Assembly: GCA_027488975.1 (NCBI GenBank)
Contig: JAIYAQ010000024.1
Location: 1-64,000, forward strand
DNA: 64,000 bases
Origin: Cyanobium sp. E1_MAG_00006
Lineage (GTDB): Bacteria; Cyanobacteriota; Cyanobacteriia; PCC-6307; Cyanobiaceae
Reading direction: 5' to 3'
Shown here one piece after another: positions 7,974 through 17,217 of the stretch. Position 1 is the first letter of the stretch. Every line of letters begins with the position of its first letter. The position numbers were made by a program, and so were the translations under genes. Below the pieces are notes generated by a model, which was given only the letters and a program-made list of their open reading frames with translations, made no database searches and was not told the DNA's origin.

Positions 7974-10137
7974 ACGCTTAGGCCAGCGCCTGCAGTCCCG
8001 CTGGCAGCGTTGGCGCCATCCCCCCTGCCCGCAGGTGCTAATCCATTGCCCCGGGGGTGGCACCACCCGTCAGCCCCTGATCGGCGGTGCCTACCGCATC
8101 GGTCGTGACGACAGCTGCGAGATCACCATCGACCACGGCGCGGTCAGCCGGGTGCACGCGTGGCTGGAGCAGCGCGGTGGCCGCTGGCTGCTGCGCGATG
8201 CCGGCTCGACCAATGGCCTGTGGTGGCAGGGTCGACGGGTGCAGGAGCTGCTGCTCGACGACGGCGATTGCATTCGCCTGGGACCGCTGTCCCAGCCAGG
8301 CCTGCCCGAGCTGAGCTACAGCGCCGCCCCCCTGCCCGAGCTGGCAGCCCTGCGCCGGGGCCTGGGCTGGTTGATCATTGGCTTCCTGGGTCTGGGAACC
8401 GGCCTGCTGCTGCTGTCGGTGGCCCAGATGCCGATCCGGGGCAGCCTGGCCACGGTGCGGGGCCCCCTGGCCATCTACGACCGTCAGGGCAGGGCCGTCA
8501 GCAGCCTGGACACCCTCAAGCACCGGGAACAAGGGGGCCTGAGCGACTATCCCGACGTGCTGATCCAGGCCTTGCTGTCCAGCGAGGACAGCCGCTTCTG
8601 GTGGCATCCGGGGGTCGACCCGATCGGCACGGCCAGGGCTCTGGTGACCAACCTGCTGGGGGGGCGGGTGCTGCAGGGGGGAAGCACCCTCACCCAGCAG
8701 CTGGCGCGCAGCCTCTACCCCGAAGAGGTCGGTGACGGCGAAACACTGGAGCGCAAGTGGCGCGAACTGCTGGTGGCGCTTCAGCTTGAGGCCCGTTACA
8801 GCAAACGCGATCTGCTGCTCAGCTATCTCAACCGTGTCTATCTCGGGGTCGGCTGGGGCTTTGAGGACGCCGCCCAGCACTATTTCGCGATCTCGGCCAG
8901 CCGCCTCAATCTTGAGCAGGCGGCGTTGCTGGTGGGCCTGCTGCCGTCGCCCAACGGCTACGACCCGTGCCTCGATCCCCAGGCCGCCTTGGAGGCACGC
9001 AATCAGGTGCTCAACAAAATGGCCGCCACCGGACGCATCAGCGCTGACCGGGCCCGGCGGGCCCGGCGCGCACCGATCGTGATCGCCCCCCAGGCTTGCC
9101 GCAGCAACCCAGCCCTGCGCGGAGCCCCCTATTACACCGATCAGGTCCGCCGGGACCTGGAGCGTCTAGTGGGAGCGGAATCCGCCGAGCAGGGCAATTA
9201 CCTGATCGACACCCATCTGGACCTCGCCCTGCAGCAACGCGTTGAAACGCTGCTGCGGCAGCGTCTGCAGCGCAGCGCCTCGCTGGGGGTGAGCCAGGGC
9301 GCCGTGGTGGTGCTCGACAGCCGCAACGGCGGCGTTCTGGCCATCGCCGGCGGCCGTGATTACCGCACCAGCCAGTTCAATCGAGCCTCGATGGCCCTGC
9401 GGCAACCGGGCAGCGCCTTCAAGCTGGTGCCCTTTGCCCTGGCGCTGGAACGGGGCCTGGGACCTGGCGCGCCGGTCAGCTGCAGCCCCCTGGCCTGGGG
9501 TGGGGTCCTGTACGCCAGTGACTGTCGCGGCAGCCTGAGCCTGACCTCGGCCCTGGCCAGCAGCAGCAACACGGCGGCATTGCGGCTGAGTCGGCGAGTC
9601 GGGCTCGAGGCCGTGGTCCAGAAGGCAAGGGATCTGGGCATTTCCTCACCCCTTAAGTCGGTGCCCGGATTGGCACTGGGGCAGAGCGAGCTGACCCTGC
9701 TAGAGCTGACGGGGGCCTACGGGGCGATCGCCAACGGCGGCATCTGGCATGGACCCCGCACGATCCGTCGCCTCCATGACGCCGAGAGCTGCCAGGGACT
9801 GGCTGATCGCCGCTGCCGTCTGGCCGCCAGCCAGGCGCCCCCGCTGGCCAACCCGGGCCGGCGCGCCGTCAGCGAACGGGCCAGCAACCAGCTGCGCACG
9901 ATGTTGCAGGCGGTGGTCGCCAACGGCACCGGCCGTGCCGCCTACCGCGGTGGCGGCGAAGGCGGCAAGACCGGCACCACCAACGACGGCCGGGATCTAC
10001 TGTTCGTGGGCTTTGATCCCGGCCGCCACTGGGTGATCGGCATCTGGCTGGGCAACGATGACAACAGCCCGACCCAGGCCAGCAGTGCCCTTGCGGCGGG
10101 GCTGTGGAGCGAGATCATCGCCGCATCCGGGGGCTGA
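7954..10137 (+). CDS. Class A penicillin-binding protein with N-terminal FHA domain
   Basis: 727 aa. Residues about 44-100 form an FHA domain (YRIGRDD, SRVHAW and STNG motifs, which bind phosphothreonine). A membrane anchor lies at about 135-155. A family 51 glycosyltransferase domain follows with its catalytic Glu211 (SSEDSRFWWHPG) and QGGSTLTQQLARSLY. The transpeptidase domain has SxxK at Ser487-Lys490, SxN at 537-539 and KTGT at 672. It therefore polymerises and cross-links peptidoglycan in the periplasm, with a cytoplasmic phosphopeptide-binding head. It overlaps lspA by 20 bases and lies 3 bases before a GTPase gene. Confidence 0.94.
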   Translation: MVPLRIERLGQRLQSRWQRWRHPPCPQVLIHCPGGGTTRQPLIGGAYRIGRDDSCEITIDHGAVSRVHAWLEQRGGRWLLRDAGSTNGLWWQGRRVQELLLDDGDCIRLGPLSQPGLPELSYSAAPLPELAALRRGLGWLIIGFLGLGTGLLLLSVAQMPIRGSLATVRGPLAIYDRQGRAVSSLDTLKHREQGGLSDYPDVLIQALLSSEDSRFWWHPGVDPIGTARALVTNLLGGRVLQGGSTLTQQLARSLYPEEVGDGETLERKWRELLVALQLEARYSKRDLLLSYLNRVYLGVGWGFEDAAQHYFAISASRLNLEQAALLVGLLPSPNGYDPCLDPQAALEARNQVLNKMAATGRISADRARRARRAPIVIAPQACRSNPALRGAPYYTDQVRRDLERLVGAESAEQGNYLIDTHLDLALQQRVETLLRQRLQRSASLGVSQGAVVVLDSRNGGVLAIAGGRDYRTSQFNRASMALRQPGSAFKLVPFALALERGLGPGAPVSCSPLAWGGVLYASDCRGSLSLTSALASSSNTAALRLSRRVGLEAVVQKARDLGISSPLKSVPGLALGQSELTLLELTGAYGAIANGGIWHGPRTIRRLHDAESCQGLADRRCRLAASQAPPLANPGRRAVSERASNQLRTMLQAVVANGTGRAAYRGGGEGGKTGTTNDGRDLLFVGFDPGRHWVIGIWLGNDDNSPTQASSALAAGLWSEIIAASGG

Positions 10138-10140
10138 GCG

Positions 10141-11697
10141 TTGAACACCCGCAAGCGTCTCTGGCTGGGCCTGGCACTGCTGCTGGCCGCGCTGGTGGTG
10201 GTGGGCATCGTCCTGCAGACGATCAACCAGTTGATCTGGCAACTGTCGGCGGTGCTGCCCTACGGACTGGTGGGGCCGGTTGTCAGCCTGCTGATGCTGG
10301 CCGCCGCAGCCCTGTTGCTGCAACTGGCCTGGCCCTGGTTGCAGCCCTTGCTCAAGGGCGGCATCTCCCGCCGAGCCGCCGCCCCGTCGCAGCCAGCCGC
10401 CAACCGTCGCGAAGCGGCCAGGCAGAACCTGGAGGCCATTGACCAGACCCTCGAACAGGTGCGTGATCAGGTCGAACGGCAACTGCTCCAGCAGGAACGT
10501 CAGCGCATGGCCCAGGAGCTCGAACGGGGTGACCTGGTGGTGGTCATCCTGGGCGCCGGCTCGGTCGGGAAGACGTCGCTGATCCGAGCCCTGTTGGGGG
10601 AACTGGTGGGCGATGTGGGTGCGGCCATGGGGTCAACGGCGATCAGCCAGCGCTATCGCCTGCGGCTGCGCGGACTGGAGCGGGCGATCTGGCTGGTGGA
10701 CACCCCCGGCATCCTGGAAAGCGGCACTGACGGCCAGTCGCGCGAACAGTTGGCCCGCGACCAGGCCTCCAAGGCCGATCTGTTGCTTTTGGTGGTGGAC
10801 GGGGACCTGCGCCGGGCTGAACTCGAGGTGTTCCAGGCCCTGGCCGGGCTGGGCAAGCGGCTGCTACTGGTGCTCAACAAGTGCGATCTGCGCGGCGAGC
10901 AGGAGGAGGCAAGGCTGCTCGATCTGCTGCGGCAGCGCAGCCGCGGCAAGCTTGAAGGGGCTGATGTGATTCCCGTCAGCGCCTCACCGCAGAGCATCCC
11001 CAGGCCCGGAGGCCAGCCGCTGCAACCGGGACCCGAGGTCGAGTCCCTGCTGCGTCGCATCGCTGCGGTCCTGCACCAGGACGGCGAAGAGCTGATCGCC
11101 GACAACCTGCTCCTGCAGTCAAGGCAACTCAGCGACGCCAGCCGCGCGTTGTTGTCGGGGCAACGCCAGCAGGATGCCGAGGCGATCGTCGAGCGCACGA
11201 TGTGGACCTGCGCCGGGGTGCTGGCCGTGACGCCGCTGCCAGGTCTCGACCTGCTGGGAACGGCGGCGGTCAACGCCCAGATGGTGGTCGAGATCGCCCG
11301 GGTCTACGGAGTGCAGCTCAGCCGCCAGAGCGCCCAGGACCTGGCGATGTCGGTGGGCCGCACCCTGGCCGGGCTGGGTTTGGTCAAAGGGGGCGTCAGC
11401 CTGTTGAGCACCAGTCTCAGCCTGAGCCTGCCCAGCCTGCTGGTGGGTCGGGCGTTGCAGGCCGCCACCGGTGCCTGGCTGACCCGGGTGGCGGGTCTCA
11501 GCTTCATCACCTACTTCGCCCAAGACCAGACCTGGGGCGACGGCGGCATCCAGGATGTGGTGCAGCGGCAGTTCGACCTCAGCCGCCGAGACGCCGATCT
11601 GCGGCGTTTTTTACAGACAGCGTTCAGCCGGGTGGTCGAGCCGTTGCAGCGGCAGCAGGAGAAACAACTGCCACCTCGCCGCCGCCCGAACCGCTGA
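10141..11697 (+). CDS. Membrane-associated Era-like GTPase with C-terminal DUF697-type domain
   Basis: 518 aa, TTG start. Two N-terminal membrane segments (residues about 9-60) are followed by a G domain: P-loop GAGSVGKTS (about 138-146), DTPG at 187 and NKCD at 246-249. The C-terminal third is hydrophobic and Gly-rich, resembling the DUF697/YcjF region that inserts into membranes. Function is unknown in detail; a role in envelope or membrane organisation is inference. It starts 3 bases after the FHA-PBP gene, so it is almost certainly cotranscribed with it. Its 3' end overlaps a convergent small gene by 74 bases. Confidence 0.85.
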   Translation: MNTRKRLWLGLALLLAALVVVGIVLQTINQLIWQLSAVLPYGLVGPVVSLLMLAAAALLLQLAWPWLQPLLKGGISRRAAAPSQPAANRREAARQNLEAIDQTLEQVRDQVERQLLQQERQRMAQELERGDLVVVILGAGSVGKTSLIRALLGELVGDVGAAMGSTAISQRYRLRLRGLERAIWLVDTPGILESGTDGQSREQLARDQASKADLLLLVVDGDLRRAELEVFQALAGLGKRLLLVLNKCDLRGEQEEARLLDLLRQRSRGKLEGADVIPVSASPQSIPRPGGQPLQPGPEVESLLRRIAAVLHQDGEELIADNLLLQSRQLSDASRALLSGQRQQDAEAIVERTMWTCAGVLAVTPLPGLDLLGTAAVNAQMVVEIARVYGVQLSRQSAQDLAMSVGRTLAGLGLVKGGVSLLSTSLSLSLPSLLVGRALQAATGAWLTRVAGLSFITYFAQDQTWGDGGIQDVVQRQFDLSRRDADLRRFLQTAFSRVVEPLQRQQEKQLPPRRRPNR

Positions 11698-11836
11698 AGC
11701 CAAGCGCTTCCGGCGGTGGCGGCTGCAGCGGGCCGCGGCTGTCGAGCACGGTGATCAACACCAGGTAGGCCACACCGATCAACACCGACAGGGCACCGGT
11801 GATCACGGCCACCCATCGTCCACGGGATTGACTCAT
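11624..11836 (-). CDS. Small single-span membrane protein coupled to the decarboxylase
   Basis: 70 aa: a short basic N-terminus (MSQSRGRW), one membrane helix (VAVITGALSVLIGVAYLVLI) and a Pro/Gly/Ala-rich tail. The ATG overlaps the stop of the PLP decarboxylase as ATGA, so the two are translationally coupled. I know this as a conserved hypothetical of picocyanobacteria with no assigned role. The tail is encoded opposite the end of the GTPase gene. Confidence 0.7.
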   Translation of the reverse strand: MSQSRGRWVAVITGALSVLIGVAYLVLITVLDSRGPLQPPPPEALGFSGSGGGEVAVVSPAAAATARPPG

Positions 11837-13272
11837 GGCTTTGCGGTGAGGCTGGAGGCCACGATCGCAGCCAGCTGCTCGAGCTGGGCGGGGCGGGTGT
11901 GGGGATTGCCCAACACCGCCTTGAGATGGTGACGCCCCTGGTACAGGGGGCGCGACAGCATCAATTGCGCAGCCAGCAGCTGTTGGCGGGTGGCCTGACT
12001 CCAATGGTCCGCCTGCCCGGCCGACAGGCCCAGGGGCGTCATCGCCAGCAGATGCAGATCACCACCGCGCAGGGCCAGCCCCTGCAGCGGCCGCAGCAGG
12101 TCCATCACGGTGGCAGTCCGCTCAATCGCACCATCGAGCACCGCGCGGATCCCCTCCTGGCCCAGCTGGCGCAGTCCAAGCCACAGTTTCAGGGCCTCGG
12201 CCGGGCGGGTGCCCTGCAGACCGCATTCGCCGCCGTGGCTGCCACCCCAGCTGGCCTCCATGTAGGGCAGACCGGTGGCAAAGACCTCGGCCAGCAGCTG
12301 CGGCTGGGCCAACAACAGCAGCGATGAGGTCTTGGTGATGCCCAGGAGCTTCTGGGGGTTGACCGTCACCGAATCGGCCAGACCCAGCCCCTGGACCCGC
12401 TGGGCATGGCCAGGATCCAGGGCATACACCGCACCGATGGCACCATCGACATGCAGCCAGGCCCCATGGCTGCGGCACAGGCCGGCGATCGATGCCAGGG
12501 GATCGACCGCGCCGCAGACCGTGGTACCGGCCGTCGCCACCACAGCCAGCACCGGCACCCCCTGAAGCCTGCAACGGTCGAGCTCGTCGGCCAGGGCATC
12601 GGACTGCAGGCGCCCGGCCGGGTCAACCGGCAGCCGGCGCAGGGCTGTGGCAGGCAGCCCCATCACCATCAGGGCCTTGTCGAGCGAGACGTGGGCATCG
12701 CTGCTGGCCAGCACGACCGCATCGCTGCGGCCCTGCAGCCCCTGGTGCTGGCGAGCCACGACCAGGGCTGTGAGATTGGACAGGGTGCCACCGCTGGCGG
12801 GGACCCCACCGCTACCGGCCGGCAGACCGATCGCTTCGGCGAGCCAGGCGCAGAGGCTCCGTTCCAGCCGGGTCAGGCTGGGCGAAAGCTCCTCGGCGAG
12901 CAGATTGTTGTTGAGGCCGGCACAGACCATCTCGGCCGCGATCGAGGCCGGCAGGGGCGGTGGATCCAGGTGGGCGAGGGCACCGGGGTGATTGGGGTTG
13001 TAGGCCCCTTCCATCACCTGCTGCAGTTCGGCCAGCAGCACGTCGCCGCCCAGACCCTGAACTGACGGGGCCACCGCGGGTGTCAGCCCCAGGGCCGGCA
13101 GTGGAGCACGGGACGCCGCACTGCCCAGCCATTGACACAGCATGCGCGAGGCTGAATCCAGCAGCTCCTGCAGATCCGGATCCAACTGATCGGGGCTGGC
13201 AAAGGGCAGGGCGTCGCTGGCCCATGGGGCTGGGGGCGCAAGGGCCAACGGCAGACGCTGCAAAGATCCCAT
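11833..13272 (-). CDS. Group II pyridoxal-dependent decarboxylase
   Basis: 479 aa. PLP-dependent decarboxylase of the glutamate/aspartate/aromatic amino acid type (fold type I). It shows the PASGGTLSN phosphate-binding segment, the HVDGA Asp that contacts the pyridine nitrogen, and a Schiff-base lysine in VNPQKLLG (Lys308). The usual residue before this Lys is His; here it is Gln. The substrate (L-aspartate for beta-alanine, glutamate or an aromatic amino acid) cannot be fixed from sequence. A GTG two codons upstream is an alternative start. It diverges from tadA with an 11-base gap. Confidence 0.85.
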   Translation of the reverse strand: MGSLQRLPLALAPPAPWASDALPFASPDQLDPDLQELLDSASRMLCQWLGSAASRAPLPALGLTPAVAPSVQGLGGDVLLAELQQVMEGAYNPNHPGALAHLDPPPLPASIAAEMVCAGLNNNLLAEELSPSLTRLERSLCAWLAEAIGLPAGSGGVPASGGTLSNLTALVVARQHQGLQGRSDAVVLASSDAHVSLDKALMVMGLPATALRRLPVDPAGRLQSDALADELDRCRLQGVPVLAVVATAGTTVCGAVDPLASIAGLCRSHGAWLHVDGAIGAVYALDPGHAQRVQGLGLADSVTVNPQKLLGITKTSSLLLLAQPQLLAEVFATGLPYMEASWGGSHGGECGLQGTRPAEALKLWLGLRQLGQEGIRAVLDGAIERTATVMDLLRPLQGLALRGGDLHLLAMTPLGLSAGQADHWSQATRQQLLAAQLMLSRPLYQGRHHLKAVLGNPHTRPAQLEQLAAIVASSLTAKP

Positions 13273-13283
13273 TGTCACCTGCC

Positions 13284-13820
13284 ATGTTCAGGGCAACGGC
13301 ATCCATGGCCCCAGAACGCCCCCGTCTGCCCCAGGCCCATGACGCCCAGCTTGAGCTGTGGATGGCCAGACTGCTGCGGCTGGCCGAGCGCGTCGGTCGC
13401 TGTGGCGAGGTGCCCGTGGCTGCGGTGCTGCTTGACCAGCACCTGCGTTGCATCGGCTGGGGCAGCAATGGCCGTCATCGCCGTGACGATCCGCTGGGCC
13501 ACGCCGAGTTGCAGGCCCTGCAGCAGGGAGCTCGCCTGCTGGGTGACTGGCGTTTCAACCACTGCACCCTGGTGGTCACGCTCGAGCCCTGCCCCATGTG
13601 CGCCGGCGCGCTGATTCAGGCCAGGGTGGGACGGGTGGTCTTTGCCGCCTCCGACCCCAAGCGGGGTGCCCTGGGTGGATGCCTTGATCTGGCTGCCGAT
13701 CCCAGCGCGCACCACCACCTGGAGGTGCGCAGCGGGGTTCTGGGCCAGCAGGCGTCCGACCAGCTGGCCCAGTGGTTCAGACAGCGACGGGGGTCGAAGC
13801 CGAGCTGGCGGCAGACCTGA
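13284..13820 (+). CDS. tadA: tRNA-specific adenosine-34 deaminase
   Basis: 178 aa. Zinc cytidine-deaminase fold with HAEL (His73, Glu75) and PCPMC (Cys103, Cys106). It converts A34 to inosine in tRNA-Arg(ACG), an essential function. ATG at 13305 is an alternative start seven codons later. The 3' end overlaps the convergent aminotransferase gene by 44 bases. The N-terminal 20 residues are not part of the conserved core. Confidence 0.92.
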   Translation: MFRATASMAPERPRLPQAHDAQLELWMARLLRLAERVGRCGEVPVAAVLLDQHLRCIGWGSNGRHRRDDPLGHAELQALQQGARLLGDWRFNHCTLVVTLEPCPMCAGALIQARVGRVVFAASDPKRGALGGCLDLAADPSAHHHLEVRSGVLGQQASDQLAQWFRQRRGSKPSWRQT

Positions 13821-14973
13821 ACTTGGGCAGTTCTTCGGCCAGCAAATCCAGCAGGCGGTCGACGTTGGCGGCCTGGCTGTTGTATCCCATCAGGCCGATG
13901 CGCCAGACCTTGCCGGCCAGGGCACCCAGACCGCCGCCAACCTCAATTCCATAGGTATTGAGAAGGTGCAGGCTGAAGGCCTTGCCATCCACACCCTCAG
14001 GAATGCGCACCGTGGTGAGGGTGGGCAGGCGCAGCGACTCAGGAACATGCAGTTCCAGTCCCAGCCCCTCAAGACCGGCCCACAACCGTTCGGCGTTGCT
14101 GCGGTGGCGGGCCCAGGCCGCTTCGAGACCTTCGTCAGCGAGAAGGCGCAGGGCCTCGCGCATGCCGAAGTTCATGTTGACCGGCGCGGTGTGGTGATAG
14201 ACGCGGTCGCTGCCCCAGTACTGGTTCAGCAGGGTGACGTCCAGGTACCAGTTGGGAACCTTGCCGCTGCGGCCCATCATCTTGGCCTCGGCCCTGGGTC
14301 CCATCGTGAAGGGCCCAAGTCCGGGGGGACAGCTCAGACCCTTCTGGCTGCAGCTGTAGGCCAGATCGACCTTCCAGTCGTCCAGAAAAAGGGGCACTCC
14401 ACCGAGGGAGGTGACGGTGTCCAACAGCAGCAGACAGTCGTGGGCACGGCACAGATCACCGATGCCTTCCATCGGCTGGCAGACGCCGGTGGAGGTCTCG
14501 GCGTGCACCATGGCCAGGATCGCCGGCTTGTGGGTGCTCACAGCCTGCTCGAGCTCCTCGATTGAGAAGGCCTCGCCCCAGGGCTTCTCAATCGTGACCA
14601 CGTTGGCGCGGTAACGGCCGGCCATGTCGGCCAGACGCAGCCCGAAATAGCCCATGACCGCCACCAGGACGGTGTCGCCGGGCTCGATCGTGTTGGCCAG
14701 GGTCGCTTCCATGGCGGCACTGCCGGTGCCGCTCATCGGAATGGTCAGGCGGTTGTCGGTCTGCCAGGCATAACGCAACAGACCCTGCACCTCACCCATC
14801 AACTCCACGTAAAGCGGATCGAGGTGTCCAATCGGCGTGCGGCTCAGGGCTTCCAGCACCGTGGGGTGGGCATTGGAGGGCCCAGGACCGAGCAACAGAC
14901 GCGAAGGGGTGTTGATCGGGTCGAGGGAGCGGCGGTGGTGGGACTGAACAGGAGGCAGCACGGGGGAAGGCAA
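13777..14973 (-). CDS. Alanine/serine-glyoxylate aminotransferase
   Basis: 398 aa class V PLP aminotransferase. Marks are LLLGPGPSN near the N-terminus, SGTGSAAMEA (phosphate binding), LDTVTSLGG (Asp) and the Schiff-base Lys in CSQKGLSCPPG. In cyanobacteria this enzyme handles photorespiratory glyoxylate, making glycine from alanine or serine. The first codon is TTG at 14973, and a GTG at 14961 is an equally plausible start. The downstream end overlaps tadA. Confidence 0.92.
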   Translation of the reverse strand: MPSPVLPPVQSHHRRSLDPINTPSRLLLGPGPSNAHPTVLEALSRTPIGHLDPLYVELMGEVQGLLRYAWQTDNRLTIPMSGTGSAAMEATLANTIEPGDTVLVAVMGYFGLRLADMAGRYRANVVTIEKPWGEAFSIEELEQAVSTHKPAILAMVHAETSTGVCQPMEGIGDLCRAHDCLLLLDTVTSLGGVPLFLDDWKVDLAYSCSQKGLSCPPGLGPFTMGPRAEAKMMGRSGKVPNWYLDVTLLNQYWGSDRVYHHTAPVNMNFGMREALRLLADEGLEAAWARHRSNAERLWAGLEGLGLELHVPESLRLPTLTTVRIPEGVDGKAFSLHLLNTYGIEVGGGLGALAGKVWRIGLMGYNSQAANVDRLLDLLAEELPKFRSAASSASTPVAV

Positions 14974-15014
14974 GGGAACAGAGCCGGGGCGATGGGTGGA
15001 GACTAAAAGGCCGC

Positions 15015-15536
15015 TCAGCGAGCCCTCACATCATTGGCGGCCAGTCCCCGGCACAGGTGATCGAAGGGCTGCCGGATCCAGAGGTCACCGCCGTCGATGC
15101 CCGTCTCGGAAGCCTTCTCACAGACGACATCGGCAAGCAGGGCAATGCTGCGCACGGTCGGGCCAGTGGGCACACCCAAACTCTTATAGGTGTCATCTAG
15201 ACCGTTCAAGACCCGCTCGTTGAGCATGGTGACGTCATCGGCCACCAGGGCATAACTGGCGTAGCGCAAGAAGTAATCCATGTCCCGCAGGCAGGCCGAG
15301 AGCCGCCGGGTGGTGTAAGCATTGCCCCCGGGCAGGATCAGCTCGGGATCGGCCAGCCACAGGCGCTGGGCAGCTTCGCGCACGATCTCGGCTGCTTCAC
15401 GGTTGATCAGCTCGACCACCGCGAGACGGGCAGAGGCCTGGCTGTAATAGCCATTCATCCGGTCCACGGCGTCGCGATCGAGGTATCGACCGAGCTGGTC
15501 ATAGCGGCCGATCAGACCGGTGATGGCATCGCGCAT
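15015..15536 (-). CDS. apcF: Allophycocyanin beta-18 subunit
   Basis: 173 aa phycobiliprotein. MRDAITGLIGRYD, PGGNAYTTRR and ACLRDMDYFLRYASYALV place it in the allophycocyanin beta family; the Cys in ACLRDMD is the phycocyanobilin attachment site. Length and divergence from ApcB fit ApcF, which replaces one beta subunit in the phycobilisome core next to ApcE and helps pass energy to photosystem II. It diverges from glnA across 234 bases. A short imperfect hairpin (GCTC-GCT-GAGC) followed shortly by TTTT overlaps its stop codon and may end the transcript. Confidence 0.88.
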   Translation of the reverse strand: MRDAITGLIGRYDQLGRYLDRDAVDRMNGYYSQASARLAVVELINREAAEIVREAAQRLWLADPELILPGGNAYTTRRLSACLRDMDYFLRYASYALVADDVTMLNERVLNGLDDTYKSLGVPTGPTVRSIALLADVVCEKASETGIDGGDLWIRQPFDHLCRGLAANDVRAR

Positions 15537-15682
15537 GGCGGAACGAACAGGTCGCTTCAGCGCTGCGAAGGTAGCACTGCTGAATCGACAAAACCCAGGT
15601 GCGGGCGGGGATCTGGGCCAATTGACAGAAACGGTTACGCAACGGCCCCGCGCCCCTGAGACAGCCAGGCAACGGCAAAATG

Positions 15683-15725
15683 GTTACTACGGATACAAAA
15701 GGGTGTCGGGTCTGATCCGTACGGT
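15683..15725 (+). promoter_or_regulatory. NtcA-activated promoter of glnA
   Basis: GTT-N8-TAC at 15683-15696 matches the NtcA box (GTA-N8-TAC) at five of six fixed positions. It is followed after 23 bases by TACGGT at 15720-15725, matching the TAN3T -10 box. This spacing (20-24 bases) is the one described for NtcA-activated class II promoters. It predicts a leader of about 40 bases and activation under nitrogen limitation via 2-oxoglutarate. Confidence 0.75.
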
Positions 15726-15770
15726 CCCCCCCAAGCCGCCAGCGGCGCGGCAGTACCGCTTTTCCGTGTC

Positions 15771-17189
15771 ATGGCCAAAACAGCCCAGGACGTTCTCAGG
15801 CAGATCAAGGACGAGGGGATCGAGCTGGTCGATCTGAAATTCGTCGACCTGCACGGCAAGTGGCAGCACCTCACCGTCTGCCAGGACCTGATCGATGCCG
15901 AAGCCTTCACCAGCGGCGTGGCATTCGACGGCTCTTCGATCCGCGGTTGGAAGGCCATCAACGAGTCGGACATGGCGATGGTGCCGGATCCGAACACCGC
16001 CTGGATCGACCCCTTCTATAGCCACAAGACCCTGAGCCTGATCTGCTCAATCCAGGAACCCCGCAGCGGCAAGCCCTACGCCCGCTGCCCCCGGGCCCTG
16101 GCCCAGAAAGCCCTCGAGTACCTGGGCACGACCGGCATTGCCGACACCGCCTACTTCGGACCGGAGCCGGAATTTTTTGTCTTTGACGATGTCCGCTACA
16201 CCTCGGGTTCGGGGAGCAGCTTCTACAGCGTTGATTCCATCGAGGCTCCCTGGAACGCCGACCGCCACGAAGAGGGCGGCAACCTGGCCTACAAGATCCA
16301 GCTGAAGGAGGGTTACTTCCCGGTCGCGCCCAACGACACCCTTCAGGACATGCGCACCGAAATGCTGCTCACCATGGGCAGCCTCGGTGTACCGATCGAG
16401 AAGCAACACCACGAAGTCGCCACGGCCCAGCACGAACTCGGGATCAAGTTCGCTGAGCTGATCAGCGCCGCCGACAACGTGATGATCTACAAGTACGTGG
16501 TGCGCAATGTGGCGCGCAAGTACGGCAAGACCGCCACGTTCATGCCCAAGCCGGTGTTCGCCGACAACGGCAGCGGCATGCACGTGCACCAGAGCCTGTG
16601 GAAAGGCGGCAACCCCCTGTTTTTTGGGGAAGGGACCTACGCCAACCTGTCGCAGACAGCCCGCTGGTACATCGGCGGCCTGCTCAAGCACGCCCCCAGC
16701 TTTTTGGCGTTCACCAACCCCACCACCAACAGCTACAAGCGACTGGTGCCGGGCTTCGAAGCACCGGTGAACCTGGTGTACAGCCAGGGCAACCGATCGG
16801 CAGCGGTCCGCATCCCGCTCACCGGCCCCAGCCCGAAGGCCAAGCGTCTCGAGTTCCGCTCGGGCGATGCCCTCTCCAACCCCTATCTGGGCTTTGCCGC
16901 CATGCTGATGGCCGGCATCGACGGCATCAAGAACCAGATCGATCCCGGCGACGGCACCGACGTTGACCTGTTCGAGCTCTCCGCTGAGGAGCTGGCCAAG
17001 ATCTCCACGGTGCCCGCCTCCCTCAACGGTGCCCTGGAGGCCCTCAAGACCGACCACGCCTACCTGCTCGAAGGCGGCGTGTTCACCGAGGACTTCATCG
17101 ACAACTGGATCGCCCTCAAGTACGAGGAAGTCCAGCAACTGCGCCAGCGGCCCCACCCCCACGAGTACACGATGTACTACGACGCCTGA
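15771..17189 (+). CDS. glnA: Glutamine synthetase type I
   Basis: 472 aa, the GSI dodecamer subunit. It makes glutamine from glutamate, ammonia and ATP. Visible motifs are [12 protein letters not shown], the [12 protein letters not shown] metal-binding Glu pair, [12 protein letters not shown] and [17 protein letters not shown]. The segment aligned with the E. coli adenylylation Tyr reads DLFELSAEE, with Phe401 instead of Tyr, so covalent adenylylation is not possible, as expected for cyanobacteria that use inactivating factors. The NtcA promoter lies upstream. The stop codon is embedded in a 10-bp hairpin and followed by a tandem repeat and terminator. Confidence 0.97.
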   Translation: MAKTAQDVLRQIKDEGIELVDLKFVDLHGKWQHLTVCQDLIDAEAFTSGVAFDGSSIRGWKAINESDMAMVPDPNTAWIDPFYSHKTLSLICSIQEPRSGKPYARCPRALAQKALEYLGTTGIADTAYFGPEPEFFVFDDVRYTSGSGSSFYSVDSIEAPWNADRHEEGGNLAYKIQLKEGYFPVAPNDTLQDMRTEMLLTMGSLGVPIEKQHHEVATAQHELGIKFAELISAADNVMIYKYVVRNVARKYGKTATFMPKPVFADNGSGMHVHQSLWKGGNPLFFGEGTYANLSQTARWYIGGLLKHAPSFLAFTNPTTNSYKRLVPGFEAPVNLVYSQGNRSAAVRIPLTGPSPKAKRLEFRSGDALSNPYLGFAAMLMAGIDGIKNQIDPGDGTDVDLFELSAEELAKISTVPASLNGALEALKTDHAYLLEGGVFTEDFIDNWIALKYEEVQQLRQRPHPHEYTMYYDA

Positions 17190-17217
17190 TCCCAGCAGCG
17201 TTGCGAAGCTGGGATCA
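17187..17217 (+). terminator. Perfect 10-bp hairpin over the glnA stop codon, no T-run
   Basis: TGATCCCAGC pairs exactly with GCTGGGATCA around an 11-base loop; the first three bases are the glnA stop codon. There is no following T-run, so it is not a classical terminator. It may stabilise the mRNA 3' end, act as a U-less terminator, or attenuate before the terminator 90 bases on. Confidence 0.6.

Noticed and set aside
9360-9641. Minus-strand frame inside the PBP gene
   Set aside because: It sits inside the transpeptidase domain coding region and has only shadow composition.
15697-15770. Glutamine-sensing (glnA-type) riboswitch in the glnA leader
   Set aside because: I looked for the conserved motif of the cyanobacterial glnA RNA; the predicted leader is only about 40 bases and too short for its three-stem structure.
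16047-17162. 371-codon minus-strand frame inside glnA
   Set aside because: glnA is certain; the frame is a mirror of its codon bias.
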